Shown: in pieces, positions 1 to 14,233 of the stretch | Layout: each line of letters opens with the position of its first letter | Numbering within the stretch: position 1 is the first letter of the stretch | Assembly: GCA_035041965.1 (NCBI GenBank) | Contig: JAPYMA010000427.1 | Coordinates: forward strand, 62,001-126,000 | DNA from: Anisakis pegreffii | Taxonomy: Eukaryota > Nematoda > Chromadorea > Rhabditida > Anisakidae | Length of the DNA stretch: 64,000 bases | Reading direction: 5' to 3' | Notes under the pieces: model-generated | Told to the model about the DNA's origin: nothing | Seen by the model: only the letters and a program-made list of their open reading frames with translations | Database searches by the model: none | Translations under genes and position numbers: made by a program

Positions 1-740
1 GTCGACGGAAAATTCGCCATAATAATGGGTAGAGTGATCATATCCACTTGGATAACAACTGCGAATACACAGTTCGTTCTTTCAAGCAATCGATTCGTTG
101 CACTCTACTTACCTTTGAATTACTCACGGATATTCTCACGTAAAAATGCCATTCTAATGTCTGTAGTGCTGTGGACACTGGCCTCATTGGTCACTATCAT
201 CCTCACTTTTATCGCTAACTTGATTTTCTAGTCGAAGTTCATTGAATACATTTTACTTTGTTCATTCCCATATCATCAACAATAGGGAACAGCTCTTTTC
301 GTAGAGGCATTAAGCAATAATTATACAGATATTGACTTGATCTCCTTTCTTATTCATCAAGAACGGAACAGATTGTGATGAATAAGAATGGAAATCAGTT
401 CGTTTCAGAAGATAGTTGAAGTTCTTTCGAAACACTTCAAAGCAATAGAAAGAACACTTTAGTTGGCTATCTCATTGTCAAAAATTGAGTTAAATCATAG
501 ATGGCTTTCTCATTGAGTTGAATCATCGAGGAAATTGCAAAGAAATTATTCAGCGATCGTAGACACTTATTCAGATGCGTGTGGTATAGTGTACGCCCCG
601 AAGCGATACGTTTAGTTTTGGGATACAGATAAATGCTTTGGAAAGGCTGAGTTCTATGTCGCTTTTGGTTATGACGTCGTTCTGGTTGTCGCATCAGCAA
701 TTCTCGATAGTGCTGGCTTTGTGAGAGTGTTTAAACGGTG
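1..740 (+). pseudogene. Srx-type serpentine chemoreceptor pseudogene (5' end outside window)
   Basis: Two exon-like blocks match exons 3 and 4 of the Srx gene at 21492-24454. Block 1 is open from position 1 to 228 and encodes TM3-TM4 with the motif SNRFVALYLPLNYSRIFSR, parallel to the NRFVAIYSPLRYPRIFSR of the intact copy. Where that copy has a GGTGAGT donor, this one reads CTTGATT and runs into TAG at 229. Block 2 begins after TTATTCAG at 575, in the same phase as its counterpart, and encodes a DACGIVYAPKRYV...FWD...KC segment plus TM5. The codon at 613-615 is TAG where the relative has Trp (a TGG to TAG change). No exon 5 equivalent was found after 740. The lost donor, internal stop and missing last exon make it a pseudogene. 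Its start lies upstream of the window. Confidence 0.82.
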
Positions 741-2925
741 AAAAAAAAGATAAAGCGGAAAGTTTGAATTGAATGTTGAGTGATGTGATCGTATCGTAAT
801 CAGACGCTTACATTCATGTGCACTCTTGAATGGTAACGAATGTTAGTGGTTGCAAAGCAGAACGACCGATAGTAACGCACTCACGAAATGCTAGCTAACT
901 GATAAGATTGCGGATGATGAAATATAATCCACTCTTATAAAGCCAAGCAGATGACACCGATGAAGAACTGAACATTTCACTTCAATAAAATTAAATGCTC
1001 CATTGCAGCAACGTGCCAATAAGAATGCATCGAAATTCTACGCTAGAGCTGATGTTCTCCTTTTTACTCCTTGACACTTCCAAATTACCCAATATGGGTA
1101 ATTTCACCCGGCATGAGAACCACTGAACTAGTCTGTCATGCTTTTTGTTTCGTGTCATCATTTTGGTATATTTGTGGAACTGTTTACTCTTCAATTCACT
1201 GAAAACTACTTTTTGATTGCTCTTCTGTACCAATAATTAATTCTTCAATAATCCAACCTTCAACTACATCTAATTATGACATTAGGTTACAAATATTAGA
1301 TAATAACAGTAGCATGATTGAACAGCAGCTCTTGAGGTGTTCAGTGTATCTAAGATAACTTTAAATCAGTTTTGGAGTGATGCCTCAGTGCAGTCATTCC
1401 AATTTCAGGATTTTGGTTTGTTTTCCTCAGTACGAGAATTTGCCGTTCGCTTCTAATTTGGTACGATACTCCTGGAATATGCATTTAGAAGTGGAAGATG
1501 AAATGACGAGAACCGACTGAAAATAGCAAGGAAAATGGAACTGTTTTCGTGGAATAACATAAGAATACGTGTAGTTGTCTCGTATATTGTCATTTTAATG
1601 TTGCCAGTATGTTCTGTGAAAATTCTCATATTCCATTAATAAATTTTTTCAAATTGCATATGATTGCGTTAGTGAATAGCAGTTATATGCTAATTTTTAT
1701 AAGTGCACATTTTTCAACTTCTGAGGAAACGAAAATTTACAAAAAAATGAACATTTTCAAAATACATCAAATATGCCAACTATTCGATACACAAACATAA
1801 ACATCGCGTGATTCGTTCAAAAATACAAACACAACATATTTTTTTGCTCAAATAACATCAATAGTGGAGTGAAGGAGCATCAAGATCAAACAAATCAACG
1901 ATAATTGTGAACGGGAAACTGGATTCATTCACGGCCGAAAAGGCATCATTTGATTCGTTTCCAATCAACTTCATTCGGTATCCACTAATATAAATTCAAC
2001 TTGAGGATATCGATATGATTCCGAAAAAATCAGGAAGCAATGGGCTGATGCATATACTTCAGCACTGACCACTACCAATATCTCATATCAGAACGGAACC
2101 ATCATGATTCCAATCGCAGTTGGTTCTGATCTAGGTATATAACAGCCGAAATGTGACGTTTGCTTGTGACTGGGAATGAGAGTGCGAATGAACTTGCAAA
2201 TTTTGCCCACATACAAATGCCGTTTAGTCACATTATTCATGCATCAAACTATTCGCGAGCTAACTGATTGTGAGCTTAGAAAAAACCTAATTGAAAAATC
2301 TATGGAAGAAAATTGCTGCTGATCGTTCTAACGTTTTGCACAGTGTGAACGAAGTGGTAATCGACTAACGCACGCTGCAATTGACATATATGTTCTCGAA
2401 AGAAGCTTACTGATAAGTGATTTCAAGTCATAGAGCACTATTCCACTTCTTTGAATGCTTCATCCATGCTCTCTCTCGAGCCAAGTTGTTTTAATTTGCT
2501 TGTTGAGCAGTTAAAGAGCTTTGTACCACAATAGATAAAGCGTGTTAATCGAAATGTGATGTTGTAATTGAATATTCTGTGCCTTTCAGCAACTGAACTG
2601 AAGTAGTCAAGAGGACAACCTTGAGAAAAGGTCTTGTGACAAACTGGTCCTATCGTTTGGTTGAGTCCAACAATGTGAACATGCACCCTCCGAGTACTCT
2701 GAAGTAAATCTGTCAAGCAAGACTGAGCTAAATACGTTCAGACTATGAGCATTTTAAGCAGATGTCATTATGAGCATAACATTATTTCATCAATCTAATT
2801 GTTAACATCATATATGCGCTCCAATGTTGACCTGATAATATCACTGTACTATTGGCAGTTTATTTTATCTTGTGATCAATTTGATCTGAATCAATCAATT
2901 CATCATGATATTATCAGGTGATGAA
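741..2925. other. Intergenic between Srx pseudogene and unc-29-like gene
   Basis: AT-rich sequence with only short, unsupported open frames. A TTTATT (AATAAA on the minus strand) near 2860 is a plausible polyadenylation signal for the minus-strand receptor gene that ends at 2926. A short RNase H-like peptide near 2166-2265 is too short to annotate. Confidence 0.5.
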
Positions 2926-5900
2926 TTAAATTTCTCCCCCATTCTTATAAAGGTGAATAAGGCGCTGCAATTCGGCTCGTTGATCAACTCCTTGAAAGAC
3001 GTATGGCGCTGAGAAGAGGATTCCACATGTTCCACCGACTGTGATCCCAAAGAAGACGTACAACAATAATCGATCGATGATCATCGCAACATATTTCCAA
3101 TCATCTCGGTACTGCAAAATATTTGTTTCATTCATCGGACATCACATGCTACTCGATACAAAACACCTTCCATTACCACGTTCTCAATCAAAAACTATCC
3201 CACTTGTTTTAACACCGATGTCCATATGATCGCTGCTGCATGTTGTTGAAAAGCTAATTTCCGTTATTCACTCTTTTCAGAGATGCGTCATTATTAAGCG
3301 ATTCATTCGCACTAACAATCGTTCTGCATTCCTGCCTTAAAGCGGCCAAACGTCTACCGGAAATTCTCCTAGAATTTCGAGAACGATTGGAAACGTTGCT
3401 CAACGGGATTTGCTCCCATCTGCAAACCGTTGCCGTTGAGTTGAAACGATGCGGCCGGCACTAACCATTTTATATTCTTCGTCCTGCTTCAGGTGATCGG
3501 TAATGTATTCGATGGCGTCAATTGCCCGCATTGCATCTGCACTCAACGGATAATATTCACTTGTTGTTGGATCACGTTGAAATGGTCGTACGCTATCCGA
3601 GTGCGTTAGTTCAATTGCTGGCGGTTGATACCTGAATTCGTTCGTTGTCATGACACTTTCAAGACCAAATTTTTGCTCTTCTTCACCCTTTTAATCACAT
3701 ACGATGAAAGAATTTAAACTCAACGCAAATAATAGCCACATACTTCATTTCCGAATGGTTCAGTGAGTTTTGAAAATGTTCCCCTTCCTAGTAATCATTC
3801 ATTCAAAAGCGAAGACATTTTGGACATTCTCAGGCGCGATATTTTCCTAAATACATCACTCACTCATACGATTGGGATGTCGATTCAAAAAGATGGCTTT
3901 AGAACGTCTGTCTGTCCGCTGTTTTCTGCAGTGTTTTGAAATCATCTCACAAATTTGAAAAAGTATTAAATTTGAGTGAATGTACGCAACAAGAGCAAAA
4001 GCAATCGACAGTCCCTCAAGGGGTTGGTTCCACGTGCACGACAAGGTCACTAATGTCAATCAGAATCGCACACTAGGTATTGGACATGTCAAATGAGAGC
4101 TTTTATCGCTTCAAACCATCGAACTCGTCCGATATGAATATAAATCGCCTATTTGTCAGTAACACATGAATCACTTTCGCACATCAGGAAAACGAGAAAA
4201 CGCATACACTATATTCAGCTAGAATTTGGTTTGAAAGCAACAATGTTGCGAGTTTTTTCGCTGCATAAGTTTCGAAAAGAGGCTCAAATTCACTGAGCAA
4301 TGAAGCAAAGCTTCGAGGACTTCCGAAAGTTCACGAGAGGCCAAATACCTGGATTCATCAGCGGACGGACAGAACGGATGATGTGCAGACGGATTCAACG
4401 AGAATTCCCCGATGCCGGGTAGTGCTGAGACCATAGTGGCGGCGCCGTTCGCTTTTTGGGCTGCTGCATGAGCAGCCATCTTACGGAGCAATTGTTTTGG
4501 CCTTTGCATACACAACAATTTTGGCATCACCTGAAATCATTCATTACTCGTTGCACAAGCATTGACGAAATTTCCAATCATCCTCTACTGTTTTGTTGAT
4601 GTTTCTTCTCCGAACCACTCCACTGAATTCACTCGCTCACATACATACTTCAACATATTTCCGCAGTTAGCGGCATATCAACAGTTTTCAGAAGATTATG
4701 CGAAGGTTTTGTTGGTTTACTTCGCATTCATTTCGCTTTTGCGTCTTTTTCTTGACTGTGGTCTTTGTGAAGCTTATATTCCCCGAAACACGTTAAAATG
4801 GTTCTGTTTTCATTCCATTCCATTCCATCCAACTAGCTCAACTTTGTGTTGATGCTTATTGTTAGATAAGAGTTCATTTGTTAGAACAACGAATGTGAAG
4901 AGAATGATGAGCCTATCCCTTGATCGTATCTAAGCATTTCATTTTCAGGTAGAACCAGAACAAAGTTCTAATAGATGTTTCGTTTGTGATGTATATACGA
5001 ATGGAAACGATGTTTCATAGCAGATCAAGAAATGCTTTTAAGAAGAAAGAAGAGAAATTACCTGTAAGAAGGTAGTTCTGACCCATTTGGGCATCCGATG
5101 CGTGGTTGGTCCACGGAAGTAGACATTGATAATGATCACAGTGACAAGAATTGTGATAACGTTGAGCACAAAAGTGAGCAGTAGGTATTTTGCCATCAAA
5201 GGAATTGTCGATGAGGTGGGTGGAAGGATTTTGGAGACGAGCAACAGAAACACAACAATGGACAACAACACTGAAATGGTGAGTGTCATCTTCTCACCTG
5301 AAACATAAACTGATTTAGTTGATCGATAAGTATAAGCTTCTCTTGTCATATAGACAAATTTGATTGAATCATTTCATAAACGAGTGGAGTGCTATGTTTG
5401 TCCTATCCCAACGGCCCACCTAAAATTATCGAAAAGCCGAAATATCCGAAGCAATAGTCTAAGCTTACTGTTAACCCTCGGTTAACACCTCGGCTCGGAA
5501 CAGTCCTCAGTCTTATATTGCTAGTCCTATGTTCACCGTAATGCTCGAACGTTGGACACCATTCCATCCAAAATAATTGACCGCCGCCATCCTCTCTATG
5601 CCCACCCCCTCCCCCTCATTGAAAGACTTTCAAACGATTACAACTCCATCTGCCTCCTTTTTTATATCTTGAAGTTAGGAAAAAATCACAAGGAAATCAA
5701 GATTTTGATGCATTGATCCAATGACGACGATTTCAAATCATCCTTTCAAAGGAATCGATTCGTTGTGAGCAACTAAACATTTTGAGTAATATTCAACAGT
5801 GATTTCCTAACCTCATCAGTTATTGCTTTCACGCCCCTAAATTTCCTCTCAGCAAAGAATTTCCTTCACTATGAAAAAACATTGATTCTAGAGTAACAAG

Positions 5901-8900
5901 GTACTTGATCGATCATATTTCAATTGTATACTCATTAATCGAGTCGTAGGTGGATGTGTGAGAATGAAAGGTGCAGTAAAGATAAAGGAATTAATGGTTT
6001 GCATATTTCTCACCTGAATCAGTAGGAAGAAAGAATACAGCCATACTAAGAAATGCCATCAAAACTGTGGGAATGATTAAAACAACGGTGTAGAAGAGCG
6101 TTTTTCTCCTAGAATCGCTCTTCATTAGAATCTACGAATCGACAGTTTTTCTTTTATTCAGCAATGCAAACACAGAAAAGTTTTCAGTCATGAAATCAAG
6201 CAATAATTATTATAATGACCATTAATATCAGTGATCATAACGGCCGGATACTTTCACCACAATTGGGTGTAAATGCTTTCGAAGAGAAGTCAGAGAGTTG
6301 CTACAAGTCAAAAATAGCCAATTAGCATCCGAACTAAGCCTAATTGGTTGCACTTCTCAATTTTCACGTATCGTTTATAACTGACAGTTTATCGTACGTT
6401 TTTCATATCTTCATGCGTAAAGCTTTATTACGAATGCTCTTTTATCTCCTTACCACGATTAATATCAGCCGCGAGGCTCAATGCAACATGCACTAAGAAT
6501 CGAAATTGGATTGAATAATTTATACAGAACGAGTTTGTATACAAACATTTGAACTGCCGTGTTGTGGAGCTTCTGTCGAAAATCGAAGAAAAAAAAACAA
6601 GCGAAGAGAAGTTGCAATGGATGCACAAACCGAATTCTGACTTGAAATTCAATCCTGGAACGTTTATTGACCAATGAAGCTGGCGCATCCATAACGTCCC
6701 AGATAGAACTTGGCGCATACTCCGACAGATCTACCCATTCGGCTTGTTCGAATTCTAATTTGATTTCGTTTTCATTATACTGAAAGCAATCATCAATTCT
6801 GTACATTGTTCTAGACGAAAATGCTTCTTGAATATTTGATCATCACAAAACGAACACGTCAACCGACGAGTGTAATCACATAAATCAACAAATGTGTCAA
6901 TTCTTTGGAATGTTTTGCAACAACTTTTTATTGTGTAGAATATAAGATCAAAAGTTCAATGTGTGGTAGGTACGTGATATCTGTTATCTGATTAGATGAA
7001 AAATCAACTGATCACTTTTTGTTAAATTGCACTCTAATGTTAAATCAAAAAAAAAAAAACACGAATAATGGAACTGTAACAAATGACCGAGTAAGAAATA
7101 AAATTGTGGATTGACTGCACGATTCACTCCCTTCGAAAAAAAAGACTATGCTGTTTCAGTTCAACTGATCAGCTAAATATTCAGCTGTGATTAAGCTTAA
7201 ACCTCTGGCCAGAATGCAGCCATCAAGCAAGATAACGAAAATTTAGAGAGGCTGGAGAGCCGCAAGATCTATGGCCTGCATGGTTTGGGTGGAAGTGAAT
7301 ATAGTCTGTTTAATTTCTGTTTGCGTGTTAGCAGCCCCGATACTTTTGGATACATCAGGAGAGTGAGTACTGAAGTTTGATGCGAAGGTTTTCGAGAGGC
7401 TTCGTCTCCATCTCACCAGCAGTCAACCATCTTCCCTAAGGATGTGCTTATAAATGTGCGCTACAGTAAGAACGCTGGCAACATTCAAGTAGCACTAACC
7501 GTCCATGAACCAAAAATCAAATGGCAGGTCTGCTCGTCGAATGGAAAGAATTCGACATCAATAATGCATGAACTTTTATAGATTGCAGGTGGTACCCATA
7601 ACATGTCACCTTTATGATTGATCACCACATTACACATGAACGATACCTCATAATTACCATCAGCGCTGCAGTTAGTTAATCATCGCAAATCAGTTCATTT
7701 TGTTCAACAAAAAATGCAAATTAAAGCCATTACATACCAACACAAACATACAAATCGTTGTTTAAAACCAATAAACTTGTGTTCATCGAGCAAAACTTTT
7801 TCATGATTATTACAATCATCGTTTGCTTACTTTCAACATGTTCCACAAATTCTTAGCTCTTAAGTGTAAAACGTGAAGAAATTTCTTTCCTCTTGGTCTT
7901 TTTTTTTTGACGAATCGCCTTCGTCGCGCCGGAACAACTTTCAGCGAGTAATAAATTACAAGTGGGAGAAAATGAATGAATGAATAGGAAACGAGCATAC
8001 TTATTGAAGAGAACAATATCCGGAAGCCAAACTTTATCGGGTGCAACTCGAATATTTTGAATCTCACCGTAATTCACTGGATTCCATTTCATTTGGAAGT
8101 CATGCCATTTCTGAAATGTTAACGATGAGAACTGCTTGGCAAGCGATGAGAACAGTGTTGAACTTTAGATGGATGCAGTTGTTATTATTTATGTTAGGAA
8201 TTGCTAGATGATATTAAGCAGAGTCGAGTGCGAGCAAGAGCTGTCTGTTCACGAACGAATATCATAAATTCATTCGGATTGCAATCCTGGGAACAAATAA
8301 CTGATCGCATTCGTGTTTGCACTTTTTTTTGCTGCTTGATTTAATGCAAAATCTTGGTGGCATTCACTGCCTCGAAGAATAAGCTTTTATTCGAGAATCA
8401 AATCAATCCAAGCAGCCGTGGAAATTTCGTCGATTCACACAGAAGATATTATTAGTAACATAATCTTACCAATGTAAGCCAAACATTCGTATGCATCACT
8501 TGGTCCTTTTCATCCTGCAAGCAAACAAAACCGAAGTGCTTGTCATTATTAAATCACACAGAAAAAAAAACAGTTCTCAGGGATTAGACGATACTTTCAA
8601 CATTTCAGAATCATTAGCTAGCTGCTTTCACCGGTCTTAGATGGACGAAAAGCGACTGAAAGAATGTTATGTTCACTGGATGAATCAAAATAATCGTGTT
8701 TTTTCATCAGGTTACTAGTGAAGCGATTGAATTTACCAATTTTCGTGACAAGTTTTAGTGGTAAGATTGTATTTCAATATGATCGAAGTGTGTTTGCAAT
8801 AAGCAAATTTATTTAGAATGCAATTGAAAACATTTTGAGGTTGAATTGATAAAATCTTATACGCTGATTGTGTATAAAAGGCATTCCTCGCTCCTCAGTG

Positions 8901-10062
8901 CTCTGATATTTCATATTTTTTCATAAAATGTCCATATTATGTCGGAATTATTCTGGATGGAAAGCATCAGAACTGGATGATGAATCGGCCAAAGACTCAT
9001 CCTATCTAATAGGTCAACGAGATGTTAAGATTCAGACTGATGGGATGGGTGTTCGAGGATACGACGATACGTATTAGGTAGCGATTAACTTGAAAACAAA
9101 ACAGCACTCACAACGTTGATGAGTAAAACGAGTTGAAGAGCGATTTTGACGATAATTGGTGTATCGCTAAGATTACGTACTGGTTGTATGAGTGAATTAT
9201 ATCCTCGGAAGACATCCACCATCAAACGCTCTTCGTCATCCGAACAAGCCACAAAACCTACAACAAAATTATCGTTCCCAACAAAAACAGCTCAGAAAAT
9301 TGTTAGCGAGATAGGAGACGACTTGAGCCAATTGAATGCCAACCGAAACTGAGCAATCAATCTCGACTGAACGCCTTTTCCTGCGTCTGTACTACAGGAT
9401 TCTGTGTCTGTACTAAGGCTGAGTTGAAAGTCATGAGCTTTCGGTTGAAAATTAAATCGATTCAGTGCAAGGAACTCTTTGAAACGCTATTCAGATTATT
9501 CAGATCGCACGTTTTTCGACTGCTATTATTTAGTTAGATTTCTGAGCCACATTAAGACTATTTCCTAACTGAGCTAATTCAGTGTGAAGAAGCCGAATTC
9601 TTATTTCGGATCATAGAAGATTATTATTTCAAAAGATCATTTTCCCAACCGAATTAAGATTATTTCAGAAGCCGAATCATTTCCCTATTTCGTAACTAAG
9701 GATTCTCCTGGTCAGTGTAAAGAAGCCGCAACCAGCTGCTTTACGCAAAAGAACAGGCCATTTCTGCTGAGCTAAGCCAAACGGTTTATCACCTCGGCGG
9801 ATTTCCAGAAAAACAATGTAAGAGCGTGAAAGCGACTTGACAGGAAAGGCAATGAACCATTGGAACTATTACTTTGTTTTTAGGTCTTGGAAGCTTTCAA
9901 CGAACTACTAACTTGATTTGGAGAGTTTGCTTGAGTTTCCATTTCAAAAGAACGATTACTTGGAGAATAAAGTTTCAAAAGAAACGTACCATCTTTAAGA
10001 GTATCGAGAATGACCCAACAACAACAGTAGACGATGAATATTGTTGGTGAAGGCAGGCGCAT
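2926..10062 (-). CDS. unc-29: Nicotinic acetylcholine receptor non-alpha subunit, UNC-29-like
   Basis: Cation channel subunit of the cys-loop family; in C. elegans UNC-29 is part of the levamisole-sensitive receptor of body-wall muscle. Eleven exons join in phase: 10062-9990, 9257-9112, 8514-8470, 8110-8001, 7665-7500, 6779-6631, 6108-6014, 5297-5062, 4530-4294, 3687-3466, 3111-2926, giving 554 residues. Visible features: N-terminal hydrophobic signal; ligand-binding domain with [20 protein letters not shown] near residue 35; cys-loop Cys158-Cys172; M1-M3 at about 232-320, with the M2 run [20 protein letters not shown]4 at about 502-522. Loop C has no adjacent cysteine pair, so it is a non-alpha subunit. 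The M3-M4 loop (about 150 residues) makes it longer than C. elegans UNC-29, which I recall as about 490 residues. All introns have GT-AG ends. The exon 9/10 border in the variable loop is the least certain. The start is the ATG at 10062, just after a possible AG acceptor. Confidence 0.95.
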
Positions 10063-10999
10063 CACTGCCCTTTACGGCTATCATAATACTTGTAGCCTAC
10101 CGCCCACCTCCCATAATCAATACACATCGACGACCGATTATTCCCACTTATCACGCCTTATCAAAATAGACACCTCAAAATATTATCTCACTGAAAACAA
10201 TGCAACTGTCAAATGCAACCGATGAAGTTTATGCACGTCAAAAACTTCATTTATTCTCACGAAACACTCTAAACGAATACTCGCACCGTTGCACACCAAA
10301 GTGAATGTTCATTATATGTATTTCCTCCAGAATCACAGCTCCTGGAAGGAATGCACAGATTCACTCAACAATTGCACTTGGCTGCCACTAAGCCTCCATT
10401 GAATTCCTAACAGTAGTCCACAATTTGAGCTGCTTTAGGCTAGAGCCATATCTAACGCGTCGAATCAGATTCTCACCAATTGAACTCATTATGATGTTCA
10501 GCCTGATCCTGAGCTTGGAACGCAAGACTATGCATCAGTTCAATTCACCATTTGAAAGCTGCAATAATGATGATGCTGATGTTCTTTTGCTCATGCTAAA
10601 GTGTGAATTTTCATCGGGTTGAAGAAAATAACAGAACTGATCAGCAATAGGTTGTCACTGCAAATTACTGTTTTGAATGAACAGATATTTAAGATTTTCA
10701 TGACATTGCTTGCTGCTTTGTTCCTTGTGAACGTTTTGATTGAGTAACAGTGCTAATCATTAAGGTGCGATCGCTTCAGAATTTATTCAGAAATGAACAC
10801 ATTGCGTTACCACCATCATTTCAACAGTCCGTTACTGCATCAAGTCGTGACAAGTAATAACACAGCTGCAAACCGAGGCCATTTTAAGGGAAATCAACGG
10901 AAATATCGTCTGGATTTATGAACAGCCATAAAATTTTATACGTTATTTCCCACTTGCATACGAATCGTCATCTATCATATCTCTATTACCAACACCACT

Positions 11000-11024
11000 A
11001 CCACAACCACCACCACCACCACCA
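11000..11024. repeat. (CCA)n-type microsatellite
   Basis: Imperfect run of CCA/CAC trinucleotides followed by CA-rich sequence up to about 11100. Visible directly. Confidence 0.85.
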
Positions 11025-13534
11025 TCTCACACATTAACAGACATACAAATACATATAAACTGACACCTAGACACACATATAAACACACACACAAGACCAT
11101 TACCACAATAATTTACAGCTGGTCGAAAATAGCGGAAAAATGAGAACTATCAACAAAAAAAGAAACTGCCGTGCTACTACTATTCACCAAGACGAATGCT
11201 CACTGAGTGCACGAAACTGATTGCAAAGTGAGGATACTACGAATTAAGAACTCATATAGTAGAGAATGGAGTGTCAACCATCTGACGCTATGAAAATTCA
11301 GTAGTCATCTTAAAAGCGACATAAGTCCTCTCCAATCTCTGGGAAGAGCAGGGAAGGGGTGCGAACAAATAGTAAATCAGCAATTGAACAGTATTTCAGT
11401 ATTCTGGCGTGGATGGTGACAAGTAGTATTTTTGATGGGATAATATAACGCCTGGAGAGAGGAGTGAATGTGCGATTTCACATGAGCAAGTGCATCAGAA
11501 GAAATAAAGGAAACATTCACCATTCCATTGAAGTTTACCTCTGAAATGCCGAGAAAGATGCCATCGAATTACCGTTTGGAGAATACAGAAGTGATTCTGA
11601 TCGTGTTATGGCTCGCGGTCTCATTGCCTACGGGCAAGCAATCTTAGTGTTCATCTCAAGAGCGCAGATATAGGGAGATTGTTCAGTAACGCAAGAAATG
11701 TACCTGGTTTGCACAGTGGTCTTAACCAGATCAAGTGTGCAAAAGGCGTCCAAAAGAAATTCTTTGCTAAATCAATATGAAATTTTACTACTAGCTTGTT
11801 TGGAGGCCACTGAATGAAAAGAGTCCATATGTCAAAACGAAGAAGAAGAAGAATTTATCAGTGAAGCACTGGAGTAGCATCAAATAAATGAACTGAAGGA
11901 TATTAAAATATGGTCATGATGGATGAAGTCAGTGATAGATTAATGAGATTAAACATCAATCTCTCTCTCTCTCAAAAGATGCGACTGTTCACTCATCTCG
12001 AAAACGAATGACCGCAACCGAAAGGAAACAAGATCAGAAGGGGAGTCAATGGAGCGTGTAGATTTTAAAGCAGATTTATAAATTCATCCATCTTTTATGA
12101 TTCAAAGATGTTTTGCAATCGTTGTGTTTGAATGAAAAGTGGAAACATGCAAGGAAGTGGTTGGTGTGTACGTATATATGATAATAATAACAATAGTAAT
12201 ATCGGTGGTCACGAGGCAAGTATGAAAAGTGCTCAGTGCTACTTTAAGCGATATAGATTAACTCAGTTGAAATGATGTTGTTCAGTAGCGTTGGCAATCG
12301 CATCAACAGCAAAATGTTAGCTGAAATAGCAAAAACTCATTTTTCATGAAACAACCATCAATCTTTTTCAAGTCCATTTGCAATCATGCCTCATCGTTAT
12401 TTTATCATTTCATTCATTACACAATTGATCTGGACAGCACTAAGAAGTCCCCTTCTCACTCAATAAGCGAAAATGACCAATATTCACGGAAAGGAAAACA
12501 TTATATTTAGAGTTGTTTTTCAAACATACGCTAACAATATTCCTTCTTTCATCGATAGCTAAGTGGATTTTTTTTCACCAAAACTGAACTATTCATTGCA
12601 ATGAGCGAATAAACGAGGTGGGATTCTGACGATTCATCGATGAAGCCTCGTTGTGAAAGCTTAAAACACCGCAGAGTATTGTTTTCGAGAAGAAACAGAC
12701 AAAGGAAAACGACTGAATGTTGAAATTTTCTCGAGCAGTGATTTATTTCGTTCGACGCTGGCAGCAGCATTGATAAATTAAAACGAAATTGTTGATGAAA
12801 AAGAAGTATAACCACAAAACTTGTAATCATCTAGCAAAATGTAGAAAAATGATGCTTAAATGAGTATAGCTAACCAGTTCAACAACAGATGCTAATCAGT
12901 TAAGTGCGGCAATCGATGCTGCGGAAATTGTTGAAACTGAAAAAAAGTGAAAAAATTCCCACTGGCGCATTCCAATCCGCCCCCCCTCCTCTCTTCTCAA
13001 ATCTTGGCTTCTGTTCCAAAGGACTTGTAGATCAAGAATCCGAATTCGAACTCTACTGAGGCAAGTGAACGAGGTGAATTTCCACATTCACACAACAAAA
13101 TTGTTCACTGATAGAGCTCTTGTCATAGATTAATGTGGCAAGAGTCCGCTAGAGCTGATGTGACTCATATTAATTTCCTCATATTTAATATGGTGTCGTG
13201 ATCAGCGTTGACAAACCACAGATTTTGTTTTTGACTGTCATCTATAAGGTAAATTTCGAGCGCCAATCAGTTTCAACCATTGGCTGTCGATTTCGCTGTC
13301 CATCGTAATTGGGTGGCAATCGAAAGGCAGGCAACTGCAGCCGTAGAAACCACCGTTTGTGGTGAGACAGACTCATTCTGTTTTCACGCAAACTTTATTC
13401 ACTCTTCAGAAAGTTAGTCAAAGAGAAAGTTTCATTAAGCGACGGTTTACACAGTTTTCAGCAATGTAGTATGTGCTCGATTGTACGGCATCGGTAGATA
13501 CATGCATAGAATACCAGTGGCAATAACACTAATG

Positions 13535-13564
<30 letters not shown>
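13535..13564. repeat. (AAC)n microsatellite
   Basis: About ten uninterrupted AAC/CAA trinucleotides in intergenic sequence. Confidence 0.95.
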
Positions 13565-13567
<3 letters not shown>

Positions 13568-14104
13568 AATGTATATGGCAATAATGAATCAAGTGAACGT
13601 TTTCGAGTAATTTCCAGAAGTGCTGCATGATTTGCTATTGAGCAACGAAAGCGGCAAGTGTTTTGAAGAGGTTGAAAGGATTGGTGATGTGTTTGGTTTT
13701 GGGTTCGAATACAGAGGATTTATTTGTTCGTGTTCTTCATCTTGAATGGGAATTATTCGCGATGTGCTGATTTGAATGCGATTCGATTCATATGAACGAA
13801 AACTGACTGGATGAAGTGTGACGAGCATCAACCAGCAGCAGCAGCCAATAACGCACCAGCAGAAACCAAATCGTTGCTTGCCATTAGTATAGCAGCAATG
13901 CTCTACCACTACAGCTAAATGCCACTGGCTGGCCGTGAGGCCCTAAGCCCTAATACTGCTACTTACTGATGCTAAACAATCATCCAATCCGCACAAATTA
14001 AGCCTCGTAAATCGCTCGCTGGGGATACGACATTGGGCCCCAGGCCAAATGCCAAACGTCCACATCATTAAATTCTCATCAACTAATCATTCGCATCATT
14101 GGTC

Positions 14105-14233
14105 GTATTATCATCATTATTACCATTACTGTTATTATTATTACTAGTATTATTATTATTACTATTGTTATTATTATCATCACCGCTATTATTATTGTTA
14201 ATATTATCAATATTATTATTATTATCATTATTG
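14105..14233. repeat. (ATT)n imperfect microsatellite
   Basis: About 130 bp of ATT/TTA trinucleotides with scattered substitutions (ATC, GTT, ACT). A shorter ATT run occurs near 38300 inside the foldback element. Confidence 0.93.

Noticed and set aside
2166..2265. Peptide VTGNESANELANFA resembling the end of an RNase H domain
   Set aside because: Only about 14 residues match, the catalytic-type Asp is Asn, and neighbouring frames are broken. Too short to claim a retroelement remnant.
13589..13909. 106-codon minus-strand frame with a cysteine-rich hydrophobic start
   Set aside because: Could be a first exon with a signal anchor, but no acceptor, donor or following exon was found and no motif is recognisable.
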